Source: an uncultured Oscillospiraceae bacterium (GTDB lineage Bacteria > Bacillota > Clostridia > Oscillospirales > Oscillospiraceae). From it: a stretch of 24,752 bases of DNA. A program made the position numbers and the translations under genes. The notes under the pieces are model-generated. The model had not been told where the DNA came from. It did no database searches and saw only the letters and a list, made by a program, of their open reading frames with translations. Positions 11,981 to 19,920 of the stretch are shown piece by piece (within the stretch, counting starts at the first letter, position 1; each line of letters starts with the position of its first letter). Location: assembly GCA_958423465.1 (NCBI GenBank), contig CATZRD010000037.1, forward strand, positions 1-24,752, in the 5' to 3' direction.

Positions 11981-14076
11981 TTCCGTCGCTCTCCTTTTCC
12001 GTCGTGTTCAATGGGGGAAATAGCGGACAGCATCCCCCGCATGGAATTGTCATAGAAGCGGTACTGGCTGCCTCCCGCCCGCTTGACGGTGTAGAGAGCC
12101 TGATCCGCCGCGTGGAACAGCTCGTCGTACTCCCGGGACACCGAGCCGGCGTGGGCCGCCCCCATGCTGATGGAGAGGGGGAAGCCCTCGTAATACCCGG
12201 TGATGGTGTTGAAGATCCGTCTGACCGCCAGCTCGGCCTCCGCCCCGCAGTTCATGAAAACCAGGAACTCGTCGCCGCCGACCCGGGCGACGATATCGTC
12301 CCGCCGGGTGGCCTGACTCAGCTTTTCCGCCACATACCGCAGGACCTGATCTCCGAACATATGGCCCAGATTGTCGTTGGCGCTCTTGAACCGGTCCAGG
12401 TCGAAGATCACCATGACGCAGTTCCCGCTGGCGCTGTCCTCCAGTCTGGCCCGGATCATTTCCCTGGCGGTGACGTGGTTGAGAAGGCCCGTCAGCATAT
12501 CGTGGGAGGCCCGCTTCTCCAGCTCCGCCATTTTGGCCCGGGAGTCGTGGATATCCACGCACTTGCCGATGGCGCCCGTCAGCACCGCCGGCTCGTCGGC
12601 GGACCAGATGGCCTGGGCGATGATCCGGTGCCAGCGGACCTGCCCGTTCAGGCGGAAGGGGCAGTCGCAGGAGATCAGCGGATGCTCCGGCGTGGCGGCC
12701 TCCAGGGTCTTGGCGATCTTGTCCCAGGTGCCGGGCCCCATCAGCTTCTGGGTGTCCTCGCTGTTCTGGGGGTCCATGATGACCTCGCTGAGGCCCAGCC
12801 GCTTGGCGCCCCAACCGGACAGCGTCAGCAGGGAGGGGGTCACGGTATACTCGAACTGGATCTCTTCCGTCATGGCGGCGAAGAAGTTGTACTTCATCCG
12901 CTCGTAGTCCAAAAGCCGCAGGGAACGCTCCGAGACGCTCAGGTCCTTTTGGGCCAGATCTGCCGGGGACAGCCGCCGCAGCTCCGGCCGGTAGGCCCGG
13001 GTGGAAGCGCCCGCCAGTTCCTCCTCCAGAGAGGGGGCCACATCCTGCAGGCACTCCAGCAGCAGGGGGTTGAAGGCGCCGCACTGGCCGTCCAGAATCA
13101 TCCGGACGGCGGTGTCGTGGGGGATGGCCTTCTTGTAGCAGCGGTCGCTGGTCAGCGCGTCATAGACGTCGGCCAGAGCCACGATCTGGGCGGAAATGGG
13201 GATCTCGTCTCCCTTCAGCCCGTCGGGGTAGCCCCGCCCGTCGTAGCGCTCGTGGTGCCAGCGGCAGATCTCATAGGCGGTCTTGATCAGCGGCTCGTCC
13301 TCATAGGCGGGCAGCTTTTTCAGCATTTCCGCCCCCACCAGCGAGTGGGTCTTCATGACCTCGAACTCCTCCGCCGTCAGCCTGCCCGGCTTGTTCAGGA
13401 TGTCCTCGTTGATGGCGATCTTGCCGATGTCGTGGAGGGCGGAGGCGGTGCAGATGAGGGAGATCTCCGACGGGGTCAGGGAATAGCGGTCGGTCTTTCG
13501 CTGGAGCTGCCGCAGCAGCGTGTCGGTCAGCGTGCGGACATGGATAATGTGCAGGCCGCTCTCGCCGTTTCGGAACTCCACCACATGGCTGAGGATATCC
13601 ACCATCATGCTGCTGAGGCGTTCCTTTTCGTCGATCTGGTCCGCCAGCATCCCGATGAGCTTTTTCTGCTTGGTGTACAGCAGGATGGTGTTCTCGACCC
13701 GGGTGCGGACGACCAGCGTGTCGAAGGGCCGGGTGATGAAATCCGTGACCCCCAGCTCGTAGGCCCGCTTCAGCTGGGAGGATCCGCTTTCGGCGGAAAT
13801 CATGATGACGGGGATATCCTCGATCCAGTGCTTCTGATTCATCACGGTGAGCACCTCAAAGCCGTCCACATGGGGCATCACCACATCCAGCAGCACCAGG
13901 GAGATGTCCAGGACGTACTTCTGCAGCGCCGCGATGGCCGCGGCGCCGTCCTCCGCTTCGATGATCTCGTACTCGCCGCCCAGCATATCCGCCAGAAGGG
14001 AACGGTTGATCTCGGAATCATCCACGATCAGTATTTTCTGCTTTTGCGTGTTGTCGATAGTAATAGGACATCCCAT
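11977..14076 (-). CDS. Response regulator with HD-GYP and GGDEF domains (c-di-GMP turnover)
   Basis: This is a 699-residue cytoplasmic output protein. The receiver domain (about 12-130) has the acid pair Asp19/20 and phospho-Asp64 in LLDVVMP; the usual Lys near its end is Arg (ITRPFD). The HD-GYP phosphodiesterase domain (about 155-345) has HDIGKI (from 215) and HHERYDGRGYP (274-284), both intact. A middle region (about 400-530) looks PAS-like (WHRIIAQAIW). The C-terminal GGDEF diguanylate cyclase domain has RVGGDEF (600-604), an I-site RRDD at 591-594 for product inhibition, and FPLSISMGAA. Both c-di-GMP-making and -breaking sites appear competent in one chain. It is first in the operon with HPt and hybrid kinase. 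AGGAAG is unusually close to the ATG, so initiation may be weak or start slightly downstream. Confidence 0.95.
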   Translation of the reverse strand: MGCPITIDNTQKQKILIVDDSEINRSLLADMLGGEYEIIEAEDGAAAIAALQKYVLDISLVLLDVVMPHVDGFEVLTVMNQKHWIEDIPVIMISAESGSSQLKRAYELGVTDFITRPFDTLVVRTRVENTILLYTKQKKLIGMLADQIDEKERLSSMMVDILSHVVEFRNGESGLHIIHVRTLTDTLLRQLQRKTDRYSLTPSEISLICTASALHDIGKIAINEDILNKPGRLTAEEFEVMKTHSLVGAEMLKKLPAYEDEPLIKTAYEICRWHHERYDGRGYPDGLKGDEIPISAQIVALADVYDALTSDRCYKKAIPHDTAVRMILDGQCGAFNPLLLECLQDVAPSLEEELAGASTRAYRPELRRLSPADLAQKDLSVSERSLRLLDYERMKYNFFAAMTEEIQFEYTVTPSLLTLSGWGAKRLGLSEVIMDPQNSEDTQKLMGPGTWDKIAKTLEAATPEHPLISCDCPFRLNGQVRWHRIIAQAIWSADEPAVLTGAIGKCVDIHDSRAKMAELEKRASHDMLTGLLNHVTAREMIRARLEDSASGNCVMVIFDLDRFKSANDNLGHMFGDQVLRYVAEKLSQATRRDDIVARVGGDEFLVFMNCGAEAELAVRRIFNTITGYYEGFPLSISMGAAHAGSVSREYDELFHAADQALYTVKRAGGSQYRFYDNSMRGMLSAISPIEHDGKGERRK

Positions 14077-14193
14077 CTTCCTGTTAAAGTCGTTTTATCC
14101 GCCTGAGCGGCGACAGCGCGCGTCCTCCGGGGGCGGAGGGCCGGTGCGGAGGCGGCAGAAAACGCGCCTCTGCCATGCCAGTATAATATTAAA

Positions 14194-14222
14194 ATTATAG
14201 TATATGCTTTTTCACTTTTCAA
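14194..14222 (-). promoter_or_regulatory. Strong sigma-A promoter of the c-di-GMP signalling operon
   Basis: On the minus strand TTGAAA (14222-14217) and TATAAT (14199-14194, perfect) are exactly 17 nt apart, in an AT-rich island within GC-rich DNA. The leader of about 110 nt (14077-14187) is GC-rich with short stems (GAGGCG/CGCCTC, CTCCG/CGGAG), but I see no known riboswitch motif. The stretch 14223-14348 holds nothing I can name. Confidence 0.8.
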
Positions 14223-14348
14223 GGGATAAAGGCACAAAATGACCGCTTTATTCCCGGGAAGTCCCCAGCATTTGGGCGGATTTCCCGGTTCCCGTCCCGC
14301 GGCGGGGGAGAGCTGCCGCTCCGGGAAGTCCGCCGGACCGCCGGGAGT

Positions 14349-14394
14349 AAAAAGCGACCCGTCCGCGCGGCGTGGAAGCCTGCGCGGACGGGTC
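14349..14394 (-). terminator. Intrinsic terminator after the HAD phosphatase gene
   Basis: A perfect 13-bp stem (GACCCGTCCGCGC 14356-14368 with 14382-14394) is followed on the minus strand by GCTTTTTAC. It lies about 60 nt past the stop of the HAD gene and closes the long minus-strand gene run. Confidence 0.85.
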
Positions 14395-14452
14395 CTGCCT
14401 GATTTGATTTTCATGTCTTTCCGGCGGGGGCCAGGCGCCCCGGCCGTGTTCC

Positions 14453-15253
14453 TCAGACCAGCCCGAGGCGCCGCAGGGTATCCCGGATGCTGTCCTCCCA
14501 GGAGGGGCCGCATACCAGCCGGGCGGCGGCTTTGGCCTCCGGCGAGCCGTTTCCCATGGCCACGCCCCAGCCCACCCGGCGGAGCATATCCACGTCATTT
14601 CCGCTGTCGCCGAAGGCCGCGCAGGCCTCCAGAGGGATGCCCGCCTGCTCCAGGACCTTTTCCAGTCCCGTCAGCTTATTGGTCCCCCGGTGGAACACAT
14701 CACACTCCGAGGGATCGTGAAAGTATTCGATCCGCAGACTGTCCCAGCGGCCTGAAAGCTGCTGGCGCATGTGGGGCCCGCCCTTCAGGGTCATGCCCAG
14801 GGGCGGCTCCCGCCGGCGGAAGTCCTCCCGGGCGCAGCGGCGGTACGCCCCCTCGTCCAGGGTCAGTGCGCCGAAGATGCGCCGCATCTCGTCCCAGCCG
14901 GAGCAGACGCAGCTGTACCGGTGGTATTTCAGCATCACATGGATGTCGAGCTCCCGGGCGGCGGCCAGCAGGCTCTCCGTCTCCTCCGCCGTGAACCGCT
15001 CCAGGTACAGCGGCCTGCCGCCGCGCTCCAGCAGCTCGTGGCCGTTGGACAGCACATAGTAGTCCGGCTGGATCAGCCGGGCCAGGGCGCTCCCCAGCAG
15101 GGCGTAGGACCGCCCGGAGGCGATAACGATTTTAACGCCCCGCTCCCGCAGGCGCTCCACCGCCTCCAGCGTAGACGGCAGCACCGACCGGGTCCTGTAG
15201 TCATACAGCGTTCCGTCCACATCAAAGATCACCGCGCGGAGATACGTTTCCAT
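14453..15253 (-). CDS. Cof-type HAD-IIB sugar-phosphate phosphatase
   Basis: This 266-residue soluble phosphatase has the HAD motifs in order: FDVDGTLYD (nucleophile Asp), IASGRSY (motif II Ser), LSNGHELLE, a Lys region (RGTNKLTGLEKVLEQ), and FGDSGNDVDML (motif IV). The cap and spacing place it in the Cof/YidA group of HAD-IIB enzymes, which dephosphorylate small phosphosugars or flavin and pyridoxal phosphates; specificity cannot be read from sequence. The ATG at 15253 is preferred because AAGGA lies 10 nt upstream; an in-frame GTG at 15262 is too close to that site. It follows the uncharacterised 522-residue gene after a 126-nt gap that contains its own promoter, so it may be expressed with or without the transporter locus. 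Confidence 0.93.
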   Translation of the reverse strand: METYLRAVIFDVDGTLYDYRTRSVLPSTLEAVERLRERGVKIVIASGRSYALLGSALARLIQPDYYVLSNGHELLERGGRPLYLERFTAEETESLLAAARELDIHVMLKYHRYSCVCSGWDEMRRIFGALTLDEGAYRRCAREDFRRREPPLGMTLKGGPHMRQQLSGRWDSLRIEYFHDPSECDVFHRGTNKLTGLEKVLEQAGIPLEACAAFGDSGNDVDMLRRVGWGVAMGNGSPEAKAAARLVCGPSWEDSIRDTLRRLGLV

Positions 15254-15314
15254 GTCTGACACGTCCTTTCTGTCAAGTCACTGTTCCATCTGGGAAAAGA
15301 GGGAAAGGAACAAC

Positions 15315-15343
15315 ATGATAAACGATTTCCGCCGGGATTGCAA
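15315..15343 (-). promoter_or_regulatory. Candidate promoter of the HAD phosphatase gene
   Basis: On the minus strand TTGCAA (15343-15338) and TATCAT (15320-15315) are 17 nt apart, within the 126-nt gap before the gene. The leader would be about 55 nt with AAGGA near its end. Confidence 0.5.
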
Positions 15344-15379
15344 TTGTGGATCATTCCAAAAAATCAATATAATTTTTAT

Positions 15380-16948
15380 CTATTCTGCCTTGTCTATCTT
15401 CCGTCTCCCGACCTGGAGCAGCAGTTCCCAGGTCAGGCTGTCAAAGTCCTCTGCGGTCTGGACCCACTCCACGTTCAGAAACCCGTTCCGCCGGGCGACC
15501 TTCCAGTACCCACGGCGGCAGAGGGGGCGGAACATAAACTCCCACGCGCCGTCCCGTACCGTCACCTGCTCCAGGGGGAACCGCTCCAGTCCGTCCCACC
15601 GCTCCACGGTCCGGGAACCGATCCGGATCTCCTCCGGCGGGAAGAACTGGGATGCAAAGATCAGATCCAGCTTCATGGCGGACGCGCCCCGGCAGAAGCT
15701 CCGGGGCCGGTAGGTCAGATGCAGGCCGTCTCCCTCCCGGACTACTGTCTTGCGTCCGTCGTCGGGAAAATTGCTGGGGTTCAGCCGCAGGCCCAGGTTG
15801 GGGTAGTCGTTCCACTCTCCGATATAGCGGTCCTCCCGGACCAGCTTGGGGAAAAAGGATTTGACGGCCCCGTCCCTGCGGTAGAGAGCCTGTACGCCGG
15901 GGCAGGCCATGCCGTTTTCAAATTCCCGGTCTGTCCAGCCCAGGGCGAAGCCTTCCTCCATTTCCAGGGTGACGCGGACCTCGCCCGCCGGGTAATCCCA
16001 GGGCGTGCCGTCGGCCACGGCCCGCTTGATGCTCACGTCCCGGGACGGGTCCGTGCGGGCGCGCTGGACGGTGACGCAGGGGTACGTCCGCCGCCGCAGG
16101 GCCTCCAGGTCCTCCGGGTCGCAGCGGTAGGGGAAGCCGGAAAAATAGAGGGCGTAGTACCGCATATTCTCCAGGCTTCCGTGGGGCAGAATGGCGGCGG
16201 AGTAGGCCGGGTCCCACAGGGTGTCCCGGAACGTAAATCCCGCCTCCTGACCCAGCAGCCGGTAGATGCAGGCCATAATGATCTGAAAATGGCCCGCCAG
16301 CTCGCTGGTGTAGCCGCGGGAATAGGGACCGGCCAGCTCCGTCAGCCCGGGCTGGTAGTGGCGCAGCACCCCGCGCCAGAGGAACGCCTCCAGCCGGCCG
16401 GCCCGCCCGGCGCAGTCCGCCCCCACAGGGAGCAGCCGGATCTCCGCCAGCGCCGCCAGCTGGAGGGCGGTGTAGAAGGGGGAGAGGAACTCATCCGGCA
16501 GGTCCACTGCCGCCAGATGGTCCTCCATCCAGACCAGCGCGGCCCTTCCCGCCGCCCCGGCGTCCTGGTCGTCCAGCAGCAGGCCGCAGCCCAGCAGGGA
16601 GACCGCCGCCAGCAGGCGGAAGCTGTTGCATTTGTTCCGCTCCAGCTCCGCCAGCCAGCCGGACCGGCCCGCCCGCAGAAAGTCCAGCAGGCCCGTCCGG
16701 GCCTTTTCCGAGAGCGCGTCCGCGCACTCCGTCAGGAGCTGTACGGCGGGCAGACCGCTGTATGGGCAGGGTCCCCAGGCCGCCTGCTCCAGCAGCGCGT
16801 TTCCCAGCCTGGCCTGGGCCGGATCCTGAGTTTTCAGACGGAGGTACGCCTGATACAGGGTATCCCGCAGATCCTCCAAAGGGGCGCAAGGCGCCTGGCG
16901 CAGATATTGCGCCAGGCACCCCGCCCGGTCCTTCTCAAATGAGATCAT
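15380..16948 (-). CDS. Uncharacterised 522-aa protein, possibly a glycan-active alpha-toroid enzyme
   Basis: I do not recognise a named family. The N-terminal two thirds is helical with repeated aromatic/Asn-containing helices (NKCNSFRLLAAVSLLGC, DEFLSPFYTALQLAALAEI, GPYSRGYTSELAGHFQII), a rhythm like the alpha/alpha-toroid of heparinase-type polysaccharide lyases. The last third is beta-rich (VRVTLEMEEGFALG, WEFMFRPLCRRGYWKV), like the sandwich domain that follows in those enzymes. It has no signal peptide, so it would act inside the cell on imported oligosaccharide. AAGGAG is 8 nt before the ATG at 16948; the ATG at 16954 is only 2 nt from it, so the downstream start is chosen. It follows the YhcH-family gene by 12 nt and is co-transcribed with the glycosidase-like gene and transporter. 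Function by context only. Confidence 0.75.
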   Translation of the reverse strand: MISFEKDRAGCLAQYLRQAPCAPLEDLRDTLYQAYLRLKTQDPAQARLGNALLEQAAWGPCPYSGLPAVQLLTECADALSEKARTGLLDFLRAGRSGWLAELERNKCNSFRLLAAVSLLGCGLLLDDQDAGAAGRAALVWMEDHLAAVDLPDEFLSPFYTALQLAALAEIRLLPVGADCAGRAGRLEAFLWRGVLRHYQPGLTELAGPYSRGYTSELAGHFQIIMACIYRLLGQEAGFTFRDTLWDPAYSAAILPHGSLENMRYYALYFSGFPYRCDPEDLEALRRRTYPCVTVQRARTDPSRDVSIKRAVADGTPWDYPAGEVRVTLEMEEGFALGWTDREFENGMACPGVQALYRRDGAVKSFFPKLVREDRYIGEWNDYPNLGLRLNPSNFPDDGRKTVVREGDGLHLTYRPRSFCRGASAMKLDLIFASQFFPPEEIRIGSRTVERWDGLERFPLEQVTVRDGAWEFMFRPLCRRGYWKVARRNGFLNVEWVQTAEDFDSLTWELLLQVGRRKIDKAE

Positions 16949-16960
16949 GACCATGTCTCC

Positions 16961-17407
16961 TTATTCAGCCAGCACCTTGACGACTGCCTTTTTTACATGG
17001 CAGGGACTGCCGTTTTGCCGCTTGGGGCTGTGGGCATCCTCCGGGAAGGTCACCAGCACGTCCCCGGGCCGCATGACGCAGACGCTCTGGAAGGGGCCGC
17101 GGAAGCCGATGTAATCCTCGTCTGCCTTCCGCTCGATTTCCTCCAGGGCGGCGACGTCGGCTACGCCGATCTGTTCCTCGCCCTCGAGCACCACATGGAT
17201 ATCGATGTAGCGCAGGTGGCCCTCGGTGATGGCCTCCGGCCCCGTCTCGTAGTCGAACCGGTTGACGTACACGTTCTCACCGTCGATGGCGGTCCTGCCC
17301 ATGGGGAGCGCGCGGAGATCCTGCTCCTCCAGGAAGCGGATGGCGGCGTCCAGATGGGGGCTGAGGCCGCAATAGCGGCCCAAGCGGTCAAGCTTGCAGA
17401 AGATCAT
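16961..17407 (-). CDS. YhcH/YjgK/YiaL (NanQ) family protein
   Basis: This 148-residue cupin-like protein belongs to the YhcH/YjgK/YiaL family, also called the EbgC-type 'beta-galactosidase beta subunit'. Family members are linked to acidic sugars: E. coli YhcH (NanQ) is a sialic-acid anomerase and YiaL sits with diketogulonate genes. Visible family features are YVNRFDYETGP, RYIDIHVVLEGEEQIG (metal-binding His), EEIERKADEDYIGF and PGDVLVTFPEDAHSP. Length is typical. ATG 17407 has AAGGGAG about 10 nt upstream. It lies 19 nt after the beta-propeller gene and 12 nt before the uncharacterised 522-residue gene, clearly one operon. Its presence suggests the imported substrate releases an acidic or anomerising sugar. 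Confidence 0.9.
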   Translation of the reverse strand: MIFCKLDRLGRYCGLSPHLDAAIRFLEEQDLRALPMGRTAIDGENVYVNRFDYETGPEAITEGHLRYIDIHVVLEGEEQIGVADVAALEEIERKADEDYIGFRGPFQSVCVMRPGDVLVTFPEDAHSPKRQNGSPCHVKKAVVKVLAE

Positions 17408-17426
17408 ATCCGTATTTCTCCCTTCG

Positions 17427-18878
17427 TCACAGCGTGGGCGCGCCCTCGTAATACCGCTCGCCCTGGCGCACTACCTCGCCCCGCAGCCCGTAGAGCCTGG
17501 CGTTCCGGAAGCGGAACACCACGCAGGCGGTGGCGTTTTCCAGATCCATCAGCTTCTTGTTCCGGAAGGAGATCCGGGTATAGCCGTCCTTGCCCGGCGT
17601 CAGCACGCAGTCCTCGTAGCCAAAGCCCTGGTAGGGCGCGTCCTTCCAGCTGGGACAGATGGCGGCGGTAAGGGACCCGCCATCCTCCACGTCCGCCAGC
17701 ACCGACAGGTGGTTGCCGTAAATATTCATGCGGCAGGTGGGCAGAACGGCCTCCCGGTCCGCTTCCCGGGGCTCGTACCAGGCGAAACGGTCCTTCTTCA
17801 GGAAGCCCCGGGCGAAGGAGGTCTCCCGGAAGTTGGTGTGCTGGCCGTTGCCGCCCATGTAGTAGAAGCAGAGCCTGTCGCCCATGTCGATGGGGGCGGC
17901 GGCGTAGATGCAGCAGCAGTCAAAATCGCCGGTGGGGTAGGAGCCCTGACCCCTGGGAATCAGGTACTGATAGGGAGCCACCCGGTCGAACTTGTCGGTG
18001 GTGGCGGCGTAGGTCAGCTCGCAGTCCACCGTGTCAAAGTTGGGCGCGGACCGGTCCCCCTCGTGGAACATGGAGGCCAGGCCCAGGTAGATGCCGTTGT
18101 ACCAGAACACGGGCATGGAGTAGACCTGGGATTCAAAGCCGTCGCCCCGAAGGATCTCCCGGGGCTCGCTCCAGTTGATGAAGTCCCGGCTGGAGCAGAT
18201 GGAGGAGATGCGCACGCCGTTTTTCCAGGTGCGGGTGATGACCTTGAACAGGCCGTCCACCTTGTCCCGGAAGGGGAAATTGTGGGAATCCGCCGGCGGG
18301 TTGTTCCGGGGCCACTGGATCATCTCACCCCAGTGGACGCCGTCCTCCGAGAAGTTCACCGCCATGTAGGTGCGGCCGCCCGGATACTCCACCTTGGTCA
18401 CCAGCTTGTACCGCCTGGCGGGATCGGTCTCCGCATCGTCCAGGAACACGCCGGTGCCGTGGGCGTAGCGGAAGAGCATATTGTTGTCGGTGCTGCCCTC
18501 AAAGTCCACCAGACCCAGGGAGGGCTTGACCCAGTGGACGCCGTCGTCGCTCTCCGCGTAGCCCAGAGAGGCGATGCGGGTGGGCATGGGCCGGTAGGCC
18601 CGACGGGCCCGCTCCTCCTTGCCGGCGGAGGCGGAATCGTCGTCCTTGGAGCAGAGGGTGTAGTAGCAGCGGTACTTCCTGTACTTGGGGTCGTAGATGA
18701 CGTTGGGGTAGGCGTTGTCGTAGCGGACCTCCCACTTCCGGGGCGGATCGCTGAAGAAGTCCTCATGGAACAAAGGATTGTGTTCCGTATCCTTTTCGAT
18801 ATGGGCCACGGTGAGCTTCAGATTATCCATGCCCTGGGGCTGCAGAGCGCTCCGGTCAAGGAACAGATACTGATCCAT
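17427..18878 (-). CDS. Five-bladed beta-propeller protein, GH32/GH43-like glycoside hydrolase
   Basis: This 483-residue intracellular protein has no signal peptide. It shows repeated propeller-blade motifs: NVIYDPKYRKYRCYYT, YAESDDGVHWVKP, NFSEDGVHWGEM and CSSRDFINWSEPREIL. The S-x-DG-x-HW repeats and YDPKYRKYR are typical of GH32/GH43/GH-J-clan-like propellers acting on sugars. Acidic catalytic candidates exist (the FEGSTDNN and YPTGDFDCC regions), but I cannot assign the triad. ATG 18878 follows AGGAGG. It lies 33 nt after the second ABC ATPase gene and 19 nt before the YhcH gene, so it likely cleaves the substrate brought in by the transporter. The family could be one with no biochemical assignment. 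Confidence 0.75.
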   Translation of the reverse strand: MDQYLFLDRSALQPQGMDNLKLTVAHIEKDTEHNPLFHEDFFSDPPRKWEVRYDNAYPNVIYDPKYRKYRCYYTLCSKDDDSASAGKEERARRAYRPMPTRIASLGYAESDDGVHWVKPSLGLVDFEGSTDNNMLFRYAHGTGVFLDDAETDPARRYKLVTKVEYPGGRTYMAVNFSEDGVHWGEMIQWPRNNPPADSHNFPFRDKVDGLFKVITRTWKNGVRISSICSSRDFINWSEPREILRGDGFESQVYSMPVFWYNGIYLGLASMFHEGDRSAPNFDTVDCELTYAATTDKFDRVAPYQYLIPRGQGSYPTGDFDCCCIYAAAPIDMGDRLCFYYMGGNGQHTNFRETSFARGFLKKDRFAWYEPREADREAVLPTCRMNIYGNHLSVLADVEDGGSLTAAICPSWKDAPYQGFGYEDCVLTPGKDGYTRISFRNKKLMDLENATACVVFRFRNARLYGLRGEVVRQGERYYEGAPTL

Positions 18879-18911
18879 TTGAGATGGTTCCTCCTTCTCG
18901 GGAATTCCGAT

Positions 18912-19919
18912 TTACGCTTCCGGCGCCTGCTTGTCGTAGAGATGGCAGGCCACCAGATGATCGCTGTCGTTGTGATGGCACAGGGCCGGGTCCACGGACT
19001 TGCAGATCTCCGTGCAGTGGGGGCACCGGGGATGGAAGGCGCAGCCGGTGGGTTTGTTGATGGGGCTGGGCACCTCGCCCTGGAGGACGATGCGCTTTTT
19101 CTCCTGGTGGATCTGGGGCACCGGGATGGCGGACAGCAGGGCCCGGGTGTAGGGGTGCAGGGGCTGGTCGTACAGCGTGCGGGAGTCCGCCACCTCCACG
19201 ATCTTGCCCAGGTACATGACCACGATGCGGTTGCTCATGTACTGGACCACGGACAGATCGTGGGCGATGAACAGGTAGGTCAGGTTCAGCTCCTTCTGGA
19301 TCTTCTTCATCAGGTTCAGCACCTGGGCCTGGATGGACACGTCCAGGGCGGATACCGGCTCGTCGCAGATGAGGACCTCGGGGCTCACCTCCAGAGCCCG
19401 GGCGATGCACAGACGCTGGCGCTGGCCGCCGGAGAACTCGTGGGGATAGCGCAGAAGGTAGTCGGGCTGGATGTTGACCATCTTCAGCACGTTCTCCATG
19501 ATCTTCTCCCGCTCCTCCTTGCTGTTGACGCCGTGGACCTTCAGGGGCTCCTCAAAGGCGGTGTAGATCTTTTTCAGGGGGTTCAGGGCGGAATAGGGGT
19601 CCTGAAACACCATCTGGACCTTCTTGCGGAACTGGAACAGCTCCTCCTTGGTGAACTTGGTGATGTCCTTGAACTCGCCGCCGTAGTTGAACAGTACCTG
19701 GCCGCCGGTGGGCTGGTTGAGCATCATGATGGTCTTGCCGAAGGTGGACTTGCCGCAGCCGGATTCGCCCACGATGCCCAGGGTCTCGCCTTTGTACACG
19801 TCCAGGCTCACATCGTCCACGGCCTTGACATGGCCCACCGTCTTTTTCATGATGCCCTTCTTGATGGGGAACCACATCTGCAGGTTTCTTACCTGGAAGA
19901 TCGTTTCTTTATTCGCCAT
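18912..19919 (-). CDS. Oligopeptide/dipeptide-type ABC transporter ATPase (DppF/OppF-like)
   Basis: This 335-residue nucleotide-binding subunit has Walker A GESGCGKST, Q-loop VFQDPYSALNPL, signature FSGGQRQRLCIARAL, Walker B VLICDEPVSALD and the His switch IAHDLS. The C-terminal extension typical of Opp/Dpp ATPases (HPYTRALLSAIP, then the Cys-rich GCAFHPRCPHCTEIC) is intact. ATG 19919 follows GGAGGTGGAG and is 1 nt after the stop of the first ATPase gene; the frame opens 9 codons earlier but without a ribosome site. It pairs with the DppD-like ATPase to power the DppBC-like permease. Confidence 0.96.
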   Translation of the reverse strand: MANKETIFQVRNLQMWFPIKKGIMKKTVGHVKAVDDVSLDVYKGETLGIVGESGCGKSTFGKTIMMLNQPTGGQVLFNYGGEFKDITKFTKEELFQFRKKVQMVFQDPYSALNPLKKIYTAFEEPLKVHGVNSKEEREKIMENVLKMVNIQPDYLLRYPHEFSGGQRQRLCIARALEVSPEVLICDEPVSALDVSIQAQVLNLMKKIQKELNLTYLFIAHDLSVVQYMSNRIVVMYLGKIVEVADSRTLYDQPLHPYTRALLSAIPVPQIHQEKKRIVLQGEVPSPINKPTGCAFHPRCPHCTEICKSVDPALCHHNDSDHLVACHLYDKQAPEA

Positions 19920-19920
19920 G

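Noticed and set aside
14077..14187. Possible c-di-GMP riboswitch in the leader of the signalling operon
   Set aside because: The leader has short GC stems but none of the conserved GEMM-I or GEMM-II sequence elements that I can recognise.
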